A stretch of DNA of 64,000 bases from Oscillospiraceae bacterium. GTDB taxonomy: Bacteria; Bacillota; Clostridia; Oscillospirales; Oscillospiraceae. The translations under genes and the position numbers were made by a program. Each line of letters opens with the position of its first letter. Positions within the stretch are counted from its first letter, which is position 1. Of the stretch, positions 48,835 through 55,672 are shown in pieces. The notes beneath the pieces were generated by a model. The model was not told the origin of the DNA. It did no database searches and worked only from the letters and a program-made list of their open reading frames with translations. The DNA lies in the NCBI GenBank assembly GCA_017430985.1, contig JAFRLZ010000077.1, positions 1 through 64,000 of the forward strand. The letters are read 5' to 3'.

Positions 48835-48856
48835 CGCGCGTGAGGCCGCCGGTTCG
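48835..48856 (+). repeat. 22-base direct repeat, left copy (tRNA T-arm-like)
   Basis: CGCGCGTGAGG(C)CGCCGGTTCG; matches 49875-49896 with one mismatch. The GAGGTCGCCgGTTCG core resembles the variable loop and T-arm of the tRNA-Thr encoded at 50118. Confidence 0.6.
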
Positions 48857-48962
48857 TGCGTTGGATTTCCCGGCCTGAACCTTAAGCGGTCACGTCGCTT
48901 TTTCATAGATGCAGGAAACTTTTTGTAGTTTTTTTCGTATTAGAAAACAAGGGGGGATTGAC

Positions 48963-49826
48963 ATGAATAAAATAAGCAAATTCTTTATTTCGCTGAGCAT
49001 GATCGTTTTCATATCCTTTTGTTTTTGTCCCATCGCAAAGGCAGATATAGGGCCTAAACCCAGCATTTCAATCACGCTGGAAAACATAGCAACGGACAAC
49101 TATCTGATCGATCTGCTTGTATACGATGAAACAGGAACAAACTTTGCGTCTCCCCTGGATTACAACGGAAACGGGGAGCAGTACAGTACGTTGACCGGTT
49201 ATAATGACCTGGAAACGATCACGATAGCGCAGCTCGAAACTTTGCATGGAATCAATTATGACGGATGGATCTCCGAAAGTACCAGATGGGGCTCGTATTT
49301 GCTGTTTGCTGATTGCCGCGGCAACAGCAGGCACACGCACCATTTCGGCTATTTCGGTACACCGGACACCTACAGGGTCATAATCATTGATAATCTTACC
49401 GGAGAAATAAAACTATCCGATGTCATACACAGGAAAGACTTTGCAAGCAGCATAACCTTGGACGTCGATACGATGACCACCGTATCAAAAGCACGCGTCG
49501 GCAATTTGTTTTCAAACATGATATCTTTTGCCGCTGTTCTCCTTCTGACCATCGCGATCGAAATACTCATTGCGTTGCTGTTCAAACTCAAAAAACTGAA
49601 GACGATTTTTGCGGCAAATTTCATCTCGAACAGTATCCTTCAATTGGCCTTGATGCTTATTCCGGTTCCATATATGATCACCTTTGCGATCATGGAAGTG
49701 ATGGTCATACTTGCAGAGTACTTTGTATACAGCAAGTTCTTTGATGAGACGACAAAGAGCAAGATCATAGCGTATACCTTAACGGCAAATATCGTCACGG
49801 GATTGCTGACTTTTGTTGTTATATGA
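48963..49826 (+). CDS. AT-rich exported membrane protein of unknown function
   Basis: 287 residues from the ATG at 48963 (AAGGGGGG upstream). Signal peptide or first helix at residues 5-26, ending in 'AKADIGPKPS'. An extracellular domain (~27-185) includes 'SITLENIATDNYLIDLLVYDETG' and 'FGYFGTPDTYRVIIIDNLTGEI'. Three or four membrane helices follow (~190-285). I do not recognise the fold beyond a possible carboxypeptidase-regulatory-like or Ig-like outer domain. GC content is near 42% by eye, far below its surroundings, and near-identical 22-base repeats flank it, so recent acquisition is likely. Confidence 0.78.
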   Translation: MNKISKFFISLSMIVFISFCFCPIAKADIGPKPSISITLENIATDNYLIDLLVYDETGTNFASPLDYNGNGEQYSTLTGYNDLETITIAQLETLHGINYDGWISESTRWGSYLLFADCRGNSRHTHHFGYFGTPDTYRVIIIDNLTGEIKLSDVIHRKDFASSITLDVDTMTTVSKARVGNLFSNMISFAAVLLLTIAIEILIALLFKLKKLKTIFAANFISNSILQLALMLIPVPYMITFAIMEVMVILAEYFVYSKFFDETTKSKIIAYTLTANIVTGLLTFVVI

Positions 49827-49874
49827 GCCGTTTCGTTTCGTGAACCAAATCAGGAGCAATATGGTAACGCGCTC

Positions 49875-49896
49875 CGCGCGTGAGGTCGCCGGTTCG
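49875..49896 (+). repeat. 22-base direct repeat, right copy (tRNA T-arm-like)
   Basis: CGCGCGTGAGG(T)CGCCGGTTCG, partner of 48835-48856, placed 49 bases after the AT-rich gene. Confidence 0.6.
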
Positions 49897-49912
49897 ATTA
49901 ACGATAAACTAT

Positions 49913-49950
49913 AAGAACAGAGCAGCCCCGGATGGGGCTGCTCTGTTCTT
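49913..49950 (-). terminator. terminator next to the truncated tRNA copy
   Basis: 17-base perfect stem (49913-49929 with 49934-49950) with GGAT loop, in the same position relative to the tRNA fragment as the terminator at 50079 is to the intact tRNA-Thr. Confidence 0.75.
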
Positions 49951-49977
49951 GGAGCTGATAGCCAGATTCGAACTGGC
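49948..49977 (-). pseudogene. 3' fragment of tRNA-Thr (T-arm, acceptor 3' strand, CCA)
   Basis: 30 bases identical to 50116-50145. On the minus strand they are exactly the T-arm, the 3' acceptor strand, discriminator and CCA of tRNA-Thr. The rest of the tRNA is missing; a 16-base imperfect hairpin (49978-50014) takes its place. Confidence 0.8.
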
Positions 49978-50047
49978 ACAACGCATCTCGCGCACAGCGC
50001 GAGACGTGTTGTGATGCCTATTCCGCGCGGCTCCGCCGAGCTTAAAT

Positions 50048-50063
50048 GGAGGTCGCCAGTTCG
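50048..50063 (+). repeat. inverted T-arm fragment
   Basis: GGAGGTCGCCAGTTCG matches the variable-loop/T-arm sequence of tRNA-Thr but on the opposite strand, between the fragment at 49948 and the intact gene. Confidence 0.55.
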
Positions 50064-50078
50064 AAATCGACCAACAAC

Positions 50079-50117
50079 AAGAAAAGCCGCAGGCCCAAAA
50101 GGGCCTGCGGCTTTTCT

Positions 50118-50118
<1 letters not shown>
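50079..50118 (-). terminator. terminator of the tRNA-Asp - tRNA-Thr operon
   Basis: 18-base perfect stem (50079-50096 with 50101-50118) with AAAA loop, directly after the tRNA-Thr CCA. Confidence 0.88.
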
Positions 50119-50193
<75 letters not shown>

Positions 50194-50226
50194 GAAAGTT
50201 CATGCCCCTTAAAAAAGGGGCATGAG

Positions 50227-50303
50227 TGGCGACCGAGAAGGGACTTGAACCCTCGACCTCCGGCGTGACAGGCCGGCGTTCTAACCGACTGAACCACTCG
50301 GCC
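50227..50303 (-). tRNA. tRNA-Asp (anticodon GUC)
   Basis: 77 bases with encoded CCA. Acceptor GGCCGAG/CTCGGTC (one G-T pair), anticodon stem GCCGG/CCGGC around loop CTGTCAC (anticodon GTC), T-loop TTCAAGT, discriminator G. First gene of a two-tRNA operon under the promoter at 50315-50343. Confidence 0.95.
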
Positions 50304-50314
50304 ACGGCTTAGTA

Positions 50315-50343
50315 AGTGTATCAAACCTGTCACCGTTTGTCAA
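50315..50343 (-). promoter_or_regulatory. tRNA operon promoter TTGACA-17-TACACT
   Basis: Minus strand: -10 at 50315-50320, consensus -35 at 50338-50343. Confidence 0.82.
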
Positions 50344-50364
50344 CACTTTTTTCGCGCGGCGGGG

Positions 50365-50397
50365 AAAAAAGTTTCTCCCCGCCGAAGCTGGGGAGAA
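50365..50397 (-). terminator. terminator after yhfC-family gene
   Basis: TTCTCCCC/GGGGAGAA stem (50373-50380 with 50390-50397), then six T on the minus strand. Confidence 0.8.
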
Positions 50398-50405
50398 AGT
50401 CGTCT

Positions 50406-51212
50406 TTATTCCTTTGCCTTTGCGGGGACGTGATACCGCTTCCAGATCGCGCGGGCCAGCAACGCCGCGGCCAGAGTCTCCAGAAGGAGGACAAGCTCCA
50501 CCCCGACGCTCGGCAGGACGCCGCCGAGCAGCGCCGTGCTTCCGTCCACGGCGGCATGCAGGAGGACAGCCAGCGGCAGAAGTCCTTTCGCCCGCACGCC
50601 GTCCTTGGCGGCAAACCAGACCGGCACCGTGAGCGACAGCTGCAGCGCGAGCGCCAGGACGCGCTCCGCGATCCCCAGCATATAGATCTCCGGGGCGCTC
50701 TGCGTGAGCTGCAGCTTGATCGCTTCCCACTGCGCGAGCGAGGCCTCCGGCACCTGCGCGGTCAGCAGCGCCTCCTGCCCGTGGCTGAGCAGCAGCGCAT
50801 ACACAAGATTGCTCACGCCCGTGACCGCGAGCAGCGCGAAGCATTCGATGCCGCCGTGGCCCGCGCCGTACATCAGCGCGTTTTTGTCCTCGTCCTGCGC
50901 CTTGCGCAGCACCGTGCGGAAGGCGAGATAGCGCCCGCATTCCTCGAAAAGCCCCGCCGCGAGACCTCCGTAGAGCGCATAGAGCCAGGGCGCGGACAGG
51001 ATCTTTTCCCCGACCGAACCAGTCAGCACCAGGTTGTGCACGGTGCTCTCGAGCACCAGCGCGAAGCCCAGAAACACCAGGCAGCCGACGAAAAAGGGCA
51101 GCGGGCGGCAGCCGTATTTTTTTCGAAGGATCAGTCCCAGCGCCGCCGGGAGCAGCAGCCCCGCCGCGATCTGCAGGGCGAACATGATATAGTTGACAGT
51201 CGGAATATTCAT
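50406..51212 (-). CDS. YhfC-family intramembrane metalloprotease-like protein
   Basis: 268 residues with about eight hydrophobic segments. Family-typical motifs that recall CPBP/Abi-type proteases: 'LFEECGRYLAF' near 90 (Glu-Glu), 'GAGHGGIECFAL' near 117 (His and Glu), and 'LLHAAVDGSTAL' near 219 (His). These would form a metal site in the membrane. It may cleave a membrane protein or provide immunity, but function is not established. It is the last gene of a four-gene operon starting with an SPFH protein, four bases after the DUF1648 gene. Confidence 0.83.
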   Translation of the reverse strand: MNIPTVNYIMFALQIAAGLLLPAALGLILRKKYGCRPLPFFVGCLVFLGFALVLESTVHNLVLTGSVGEKILSAPWLYALYGGLAAGLFEECGRYLAFRTVLRKAQDEDKNALMYGAGHGGIECFALLAVTGVSNLVYALLLSHGQEALLTAQVPEASLAQWEAIKLQLTQSAPEIYMLGIAERVLALALQLSLTVPVWFAAKDGVRAKGLLPLAVLLHAAVDGSTALLGGVLPSVGVELVLLLETLAAALLARAIWKRYHVPAKAKE

Positions 51213-51216
51213 TGCT

Positions 51217-51660
51217 TCACCTCCGGAAGCCCTGGATAAGCATATAGACGATGCAGCCGCCGACCGCCGCGATCAGCGCGGGCAGGAGCCAGACCGGCAG
51301 GCCGCGGCAGAGCGCCGTGCAGAGCTCGAGGCAGACGAAAAACAGCGCGAGCACGAAGCGGAGCACGGCCATCCCGTCCCCGGCGGCCCGATACGCGCGC
51401 GGCGTGCGGCGCGGGATGTTCCAGCTCTCCGGGAAGAAGCTGAGGACGAGCGTCGACACGAACAGGACCCAGGAGAGCACGAGCAGCAATCCCAGAGAAT
51501 TCGCCTTGCTCCCGTAATTCGTGATCTCGCCGCCCGCGCCGAAATGCACGGGGACCTGCGCCGGGATCGACTGCCAGCGGACGAGCACGAAGATCGTCGC
51601 GCCCAGCAGCGCAGCCGCAGCCAGCGCGTCCGTGATCCAATACCAAACTCTTCTCTTCAT
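51217..51660 (-). CDS. DUF1648-domain membrane protein
   Basis: 147 residues with four predicted helices (about 8-27, 58-76, 97-116, 121-141). The DUF1648 motif 'IPAQVPVHFGAGGEITNYGSKANSL' is at residues 32-56. DUF1648 is found in SdpI, the immunity/signalling protein for the SdpC toxin of Bacillus, and in many transporters-like proteins. Nine bases from the ribbon-helix-helix gene and four from the YhfC gene, so tightly co-transcribed. Confidence 0.85.
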   Translation of the reverse strand: MKRRVWYWITDALAAAALLGATIFVLVRWQSIPAQVPVHFGAGGEITNYGSKANSLGLLLVLSWVLFVSTLVLSFFPESWNIPRRTPRAYRAAGDGMAVLRFVLALFFVCLELCTALCRGLPVWLLPALIAAVGGCIVYMLIQGFRR

Positions 51661-51669
51661 CCCTGCACC

Positions 51670-51867
51670 TCACTCAATATCGAGCTCGATCGGCTCGTCG
51701 ATCGTCTCGGACACGTATTTCCCGTTCTTCTTCCGCTGTTTGACGCACTCGGTCAGCAAGTATTCGATCTGCCCGTTGAGCGAGCGGAAATCGTCCTCGG
51801 CCCAGGCCGCCAGCGCGTCATAGAGCTTGGGATTGAGGCGCAGAGGCACCTGTTTTTTCTCGGCCAT
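51670..51867 (-). CDS. ribbon-helix-helix (Arc-type) DNA-binding protein
   Basis: 65 residues. '[39 protein letters not shown]' (residues 4-42) is a standard MetJ/Arc fold: a beta strand 'VPLRL' that contacts the DNA, then two helices. The C-terminal tail is acidic. As a dimer it should bind short tandem repeats. It is the second gene of the SPFH operon, and the operon promoter carries two TGATATCA repeats spaced 11 bases centre to centre, a plausible autoregulatory site. Some SPFH proteins in Firmicutes have such a neighbour. Confidence 0.85.
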   Translation of the reverse strand: MAEKKQVPLRLNPKLYDALAAWAEDDFRSLNGQIEYLLTECVKQRKKNGKYVSETIDEPIELDIE

Positions 51868-51873
51868 GGCGGT

Positions 51874-52905
51874 TCAGTACAGGCTGCCGGAGTTGACGAC
51901 CGGCTGCGCGTCGCGGTTGCCGCAGAGCACGACCAGCAGATTCGAGACCATGGCGGCCTTGCGCTCCTCGTCGAGCTCGACGGTGTGGTTCTCGCTCAGG
52001 CGCTCGAGCGCCATCTCCACCATGCCCACCGCGCCGTCGACGATCATCTTGCGCGCGTCGATGATGGCGCTGGCCTGCTGACGCTGCAGCATGACCGCCG
52101 CGATCTCCGGGGCGTAGGCGAGGTAGGTGATGCGGGCCTCGACGACCTCGATACCGGCCTCGGCCACCTTGCGCTGGATCTCGTCGCGGATGCGCTGCGC
52201 CACGAGCTCGCTCGAGCCGCGCAGGCTCCCCTCGTCGGCGATGCCGTCGCCCGTGGTATCGACGTTCGGCGCCACGTCGTAGGGATAGACGCGCACGATG
52301 TCGCGCAGGGCGCTGTCGCACTGCAGGGAGAGATATTCCTTGTAGTTGTCCACGTTGAAGACGGCCTTGGCCGTGTCCAACACGCGCCAAATGACGGCGA
52401 TGCCGATCTCGACGGGGTTGCCGAGACAGTCGTTGATCTTCTGGCGGCTGTTGGAGAGCGTCATGGCCTTCAGGGAGATCTTCTTGCTGGGCATCTCGGC
52501 GGTAACATCCACGCTCTTGCCCAGGGCTGCGTTCAGCAGGGCGCTGCTCTGACCGCCGTCCACATCGCCGGACTGGTTCAGCCTGGTTTTTGCCGCGGGG
52601 TTGACCGCCGTGCAGAAGGGGTTGACGAAATAGAAGCCCGCGTCCTTGAGCGTGCCGACGTACTTGCCGAAGAGCGTCAGCACCAGAGCCTCCTGGGGCT
52701 TGAGCACCTTGAGACCGAGGAAGAAGATCCAGCCGGCCATCGTCCAGACGAGTCCGGGTACGAACAGAGCGGCGCCGACCTTCACACCGCGGTCGAGCAG
52801 GATCCCGCCCGCGACGACCGCGCCGATCCCGGCGAGGTACAGGAGAACGAAGAGCAGCAGCATGGCCATGCCATTCTTTTTGTTGTTGAGTACGATTTCT
52901 TTCAT
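51874..52905 (-). CDS. SPFH/Band-7 (stomatin-like) membrane protein
   Basis: 343 residues. Two N-terminal hydrophobic segments (residues ~12-35 and ~43-65), then an SPFH domain ('[32 protein letters not shown]' near 66-97, '[25 protein letters not shown]' near 168) and a coiled region ('[46 protein letters not shown]'). Such proteins form oligomeric membrane scaffolds tied to stress tolerance or protease control. First gene of the operon with RHH, DUF1648 and YhfC genes. Promoter with tandem repeats just upstream. Confidence 0.92.
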   Translation of the reverse strand: MKEIVLNNKKNGMAMLLLFVLLYLAGIGAVVAGGILLDRGVKVGAALFVPGLVWTMAGWIFFLGLKVLKPQEALVLTLFGKYVGTLKDAGFYFVNPFCTAVNPAAKTRLNQSGDVDGGQSSALLNAALGKSVDVTAEMPSKKISLKAMTLSNSRQKINDCLGNPVEIGIAVIWRVLDTAKAVFNVDNYKEYLSLQCDSALRDIVRVYPYDVAPNVDTTGDGIADEGSLRGSSELVAQRIRDEIQRKVAEAGIEVVEARITYLAYAPEIAAVMLQRQQASAIIDARKMIVDGAVGMVEMALERLSENHTVELDEERKAAMVSNLLVVLCGNRDAQPVVNSGSLY

Positions 52906-52925
52906 GTCGCAAGCCTCCTTTGACT

Positions 52926-52944
52926 TGATATCAAAATGATATCA
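52926..52944 (-). promoter_or_regulatory. tandem TGATATCA operator
   Basis: Two identical 8-base palindromes (52926-52933 and 52937-52944) separated by AAA, i.e. one helical turn apart. One overlaps the -10 and the other lies just downstream of it. Probable target of the RHH protein of the same operon. Confidence 0.65.
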
Positions 52945-52964
52945 CTCCAATATCTTCTTGTCAA
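52936..52964 (-). promoter_or_regulatory. SPFH operon promoter TTGACA-17-TATCAT
   Basis: Minus strand: consensus -35 at 52959-52964, -10 at 52936-52941 inside the operator. Confidence 0.78.
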
Positions 52965-52989
52965 GAGGAGGCGATACGATTTTTCAACA

Positions 52990-53024
52990 AAGGAAAAGAG
53001 ACGGCAGAGCCGTCTCTTTTCCTT
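52990..53024 (-). terminator. terminator overlapping the spoIVB stop codon
   Basis: 16-base perfect stem (52990-53005 with 53009-53024). Confidence 0.88.
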
Positions 53025-54003
53025 ATGCCGCCAGGCCCGCCTCGGCGAGCATGTCCTCGATGCCGAGGCCGTAGCCGCGCTCGGGGCTGTTGATGAACAC
53101 ATGCGTCACGGCCCCGACGAGCTTGCCGTCCTGCAGGATGGGGCTGCCGCTCATGCCCTGCACGATGCCGCCGGTCCGCGCCTTGAGCGCCGGGTCCGTC
53201 ACCGTCAGCAGCACGCGCCGCGCGCCGTTCTCGCTGTAAACGCGGTCGATGCGCACGCTGTACTCCCTCACCTCGCGGCCCTCCACCGTGGCGAGGATCG
53301 TCGCGTCGCCCGTGCGGATCTCGCCGGTCTCCACGGCGCGGCCCTCCGGCGCGGCGGCGTGGCCGAAGATGCCCTTGTCGGTGTTTTTCTCCACGCTGCC
53401 GAGCACGCGGCCCGCGTCCGCGCAGCCGCTGAGTTCGCCCGGCGTGCCGGGCAGACCGGGCACCACGCCCGTGATCTGCATGTCGGTGATCCTGCCGCCC
53501 GAGATCGTCAGCCGCGCGCCGCTCTCCTCGTCGTTGACGGCGTGGCCGAGCGCGCCGTAGACGCCGCTGTCCGGGTCGCAGAAGGTCAGCGTGCCCACAC
53601 CGCTCAGCCCGTCCCGCAGCCACAGGCCCAGCATCCACTGGCCCTCCGTCGACAGCGCCGGCTGCACCATCATGCACAGGCTCCGGCCGTTGCGCAGGGC
53701 CGTCACCGGGGCCGCGCGCCCCTCCAGCCCCGCGACCGCGGCCAGGAAGTCCGCCGCGCCCGTGATCTCCCGCTCGCCGATCTTTACGATCGTATCGCCG
53801 ACGCGAAAGCCCGCGTCCGCGGCCGGCGAGCGCGGTCCCTCCGCCGTCTCGACCTCGGCCAGTCCGACCACCGCCACGCCCTGCGTCTCGATCCGGATGC
53901 CGACGGCCTGGCCGCCGACGAGCACCTCGCGGGCGAGGGCCGCGGGCGGCAGCAGCGCGCTCAGCAGCAGGGCGCACAGGCCGGTCAACAATATTTTTTT
54001 CAT
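53023..54003 (-). CDS. spoIVB: SpoIVB-type serine peptidase
   Basis: 326 residues. In endospore formers SpoIVB is secreted from the forespore and triggers pro-sigma-K processing. Signal peptide (residues 1-24), a PDZ domain ('AGFRVGDTIVKIGEREITGAADFLAAV', ~60-90), then the S55 peptidase part: 'GVYGALGHAVND' with the catalytic His and 'GIVQGMSGSPILQDGKLVGAVTHVF' with the catalytic Ser. Start at 54003 has GGGAGGGA upstream. A CATACTG box (54042-54048) with ATAAC upstream could be a sigma-G type promoter. spo0A, its common neighbour, is not adjacent here. Confidence 0.93.
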   Translation of the reverse strand: MKKILLTGLCALLLSALLPPAALAREVLVGGQAVGIRIETQGVAVVGLAEVETAEGPRSPAADAGFRVGDTIVKIGEREITGAADFLAAVAGLEGRAAPVTALRNGRSLCMMVQPALSTEGQWMLGLWLRDGLSGVGTLTFCDPDSGVYGALGHAVNDEESGARLTISGGRITDMQITGVVPGLPGTPGELSGCADAGRVLGSVEKNTDKGIFGHAAAPEGRAVETGEIRTGDATILATVEGREVREYSVRIDRVYSENGARRVLLTVTDPALKARTGGIVQGMSGSPILQDGKLVGAVTHVFINSPERGYGLGIEDMLAEAGLAA

Positions 54004-54108
54004 GCCGAAAATCTCCCTCCCAAAGTCTTCGCATACGGTTTCAGTATGTGCGTCCGGGAGAAAAATAACGGCGGAAAACTCTTTCAGTTTTCCAGCTTTC
54101 GCCAGAAA

Positions 54109-54142
54109 AAACCGGCCTTCGCGGCAAAGCGAAGGCCGGTTT
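54109..54142 (-). terminator. terminator after mscS
   Basis: 14-base stem (54109-54122 with 54129-54142) with A/T flanks. Confidence 0.88.
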
Positions 54143-54164
54143 CCTTGTTTTTCAAAAACTGTCG

Positions 54165-55016
54165 TTATTTCTCGACGATGTGCACGTTCACATGCTCGTA
54201 GCTGAACTTCACGCCGTTTGCGGCGAAGCTCTCGCGCACGTTCTCGTTGAGGTCGAAGTACACGTCCCAGTAATCGGCGCCCTTGCACCAGACGCGCACC
54301 ACGAAGTCCACGGTGCTGCCCTTGTACTCGAGCAGTCTCACGAAGGGCGCGGGATCGGCGAGGATGCGCTCGTCCTTCGCCACGGCCTCGAGCACGGCGG
54401 CCTTGACGGCCTCGGTGCTGTTGTCGTAGGCGACCGTGAAAGTGCGGTCCACGCGGCGCAGCGGCTCGCGGCTGTAGTTGTTGACGCTGGAGGCGGTCAC
54501 GTCGCCGTTGGGGATGCTGACGGCCACGTTGTCCAGCGTGTCGAGCTGGGTGTAGAAGAGGCCGACGGTCTTGACGATGCCGCTCTTGCCCGCGACCTCG
54601 ACGAAATCACCGGCCGTGAAGGGCTTGGTGATCAGCAGCGTCAATCCGGAGAAGAGGTTGGAGAGGATGTTCTGCACCGAGAGGGACAGCGCCAGACCGG
54701 CGATGCCGACGACCGCCACGAGCGAGGCGGTGTCGATGCCGAGGGCGTTGGCCACGATGATGCCGGCGATGACCCAGAGCACCGCCTTCACCGCGGAGGT
54801 GATAAAGCCGCGCAGGGTGTTGTCGATCTTTCTGGACTTGTCCAGCGCTTTGTTCACGCCGGTCGTGATGATCTTGATGACGATCAGGCAGATGAGGAAG
54901 GTCAGGATGGCGGACAGGATACTGGAGACGGAGATGTCTCCGACCTTGAACTGTCCAATGGTCTCGAAAAACGAATTCTTGCTGGTCTGGATCACAGCTG
55001 CTGCTTCACCGTTCAT
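54165..55016 (-). CDS. mscS: small-conductance mechanosensitive channel
   Basis: 283 residues. Three N-terminal helices (about 30-52, 70-92, 97-130); the third is the pore helix 'AVVGIAGLALSLSVQNILSNLFSGLTLLITKPF', with the Ala/Gly packing of MscS. The beta domain 'DFVEVAGKSGIVKTVGLFYTQLDTLDNVAVSIPNGDV' and the cytosolic vestibule domain follow. Opens under membrane tension to release solutes after osmotic downshock. AAAGGAG precedes the ATG; 41 bases downstream of ruvX. Confidence 0.94.
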   Translation of the reverse strand: MNGEAAAVIQTSKNSFFETIGQFKVGDISVSSILSAILTFLICLIVIKIITTGVNKALDKSRKIDNTLRGFITSAVKAVLWVIAGIIVANALGIDTASLVAVVGIAGLALSLSVQNILSNLFSGLTLLITKPFTAGDFVEVAGKSGIVKTVGLFYTQLDTLDNVAVSIPNGDVTASSVNNYSREPLRRVDRTFTVAYDNSTEAVKAAVLEAVAKDERILADPAPFVRLLEYKGSTVDFVVRVWCKGADYWDVYFDLNENVRESFAANGVKFSYEHVNVHIVEK

Positions 55017-55057
55017 GTTGTTCGCTCCTTTTCGTAGTATTGTTCCCTATTTTGATT

Positions 55058-55477
55058 TTATGTGCTTTTCTTCAAAGACCCGAGGTAGCCCTCGAGGATC
55101 AGGCCGGCCGCCACGGCGTCCACCGTGCGGCGGTGTACCTTTTCCTTTTTCCCGTTGGCGTGGAGGATGGCGTGCGCTTCGATGCTGCTGCGCCGCTCGT
55201 CCCACAGCACGACGGGCAGCCCCGTCTCCGCCTGCAGAAGTCCGGCGAAGGCGCGGCTCTTCTCCGCGCGCGGCCCCTCGGTGCCGTCCATGTTTTTCGG
55301 CAGGCCGAGCACCAGCGTGCCGACCTCGCGCTGCTTGACTTCCCCGGCGATGCGCGCGGCGGCGCGTTCCATGTTCCATTCCTCCATGGTCCAGGCCTCG
55401 CCGCAGAACAGGCCGAGCAGATCCGAAACAGCCAGGCCGATGCGGGCGTCGCCGTAGTCGATGGCCATGACTCTCAA
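55058..55477 (-). CDS. ruvX: RuvX/YqgF family nuclease
   Basis: 139 residues. RNase H-fold protein, called putative Holliday junction resolvase and also linked to 16S rRNA maturation. 'RVMAIDYGDARIGLAVSD' carries the first catalytic Asp, 'GLPKNMDG' and 'VVLWDERRSS' the later acidic residues, and 'VDAVAAGLILEGYL' the C-terminal helix. A TTG at 55477 is chosen because AAGGAAGG lies eight bases before it and the product then starts 'MRVMAIDYG' like homologues. The GTG at 55486 directly abuts the ribosome site. Confidence 0.9.
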   Translation of the reverse strand: MRVMAIDYGDARIGLAVSDLLGLFCGEAWTMEEWNMERAAARIAGEVKQREVGTLVLGLPKNMDGTEGPRAEKSRAFAGLLQAETGLPVVLWDERRSSIEAHAILHANGKKEKVHRRTVDAVAAGLILEGYLGSLKKST

Positions 55478-55497
55478 TTCGATCACCTTCCTTACTG

Positions 55498-55668
55498 GCC
55501 CCCTTGCCTAAAGGGGGCTGTCGCCGGAGGCGACTGGGGGATTTCAATCGTTCTTCTCAGGCCCCCTTGCCTAAAGGGGGCTGTCGCCGGAGGCGACTGG
55601 GGGATTTCAATCGTCCTCTCAGGCCCCCTTGCCTAAAGGGGGCTGTCGCCGGAGGCGACTGGGGGATT
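55498..55668. repeat. three tandem copies of a 46-base palindromic repeat
   Basis: Copies at 55498-55543, 55561-55606 and 55623-55668 are near-identical, separated by similar 16-17-base linkers (period 62-63). Each holds CCCCCTT/AAGGGGG and GTCGCC/GGCGAC hairpins. It fills the gap between folC and ruvX. Not a CRISPR: linkers are too short and nearly identical. Confidence 0.85.
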
Positions 55669-55672
55669 CTCC

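Noticed and set aside
49948..49977. A second functional tRNA-Thr
   Set aside because: Only the T-arm and 3' acceptor strand are present; D-arm, anticodon arm and 5' acceptor are missing.
55498..55668. Possible CRISPR array
   Set aside because: The repeats are 46 bases and strongly palindromic, the linkers are only 16-17 bases and almost the same, and there are no cas genes.
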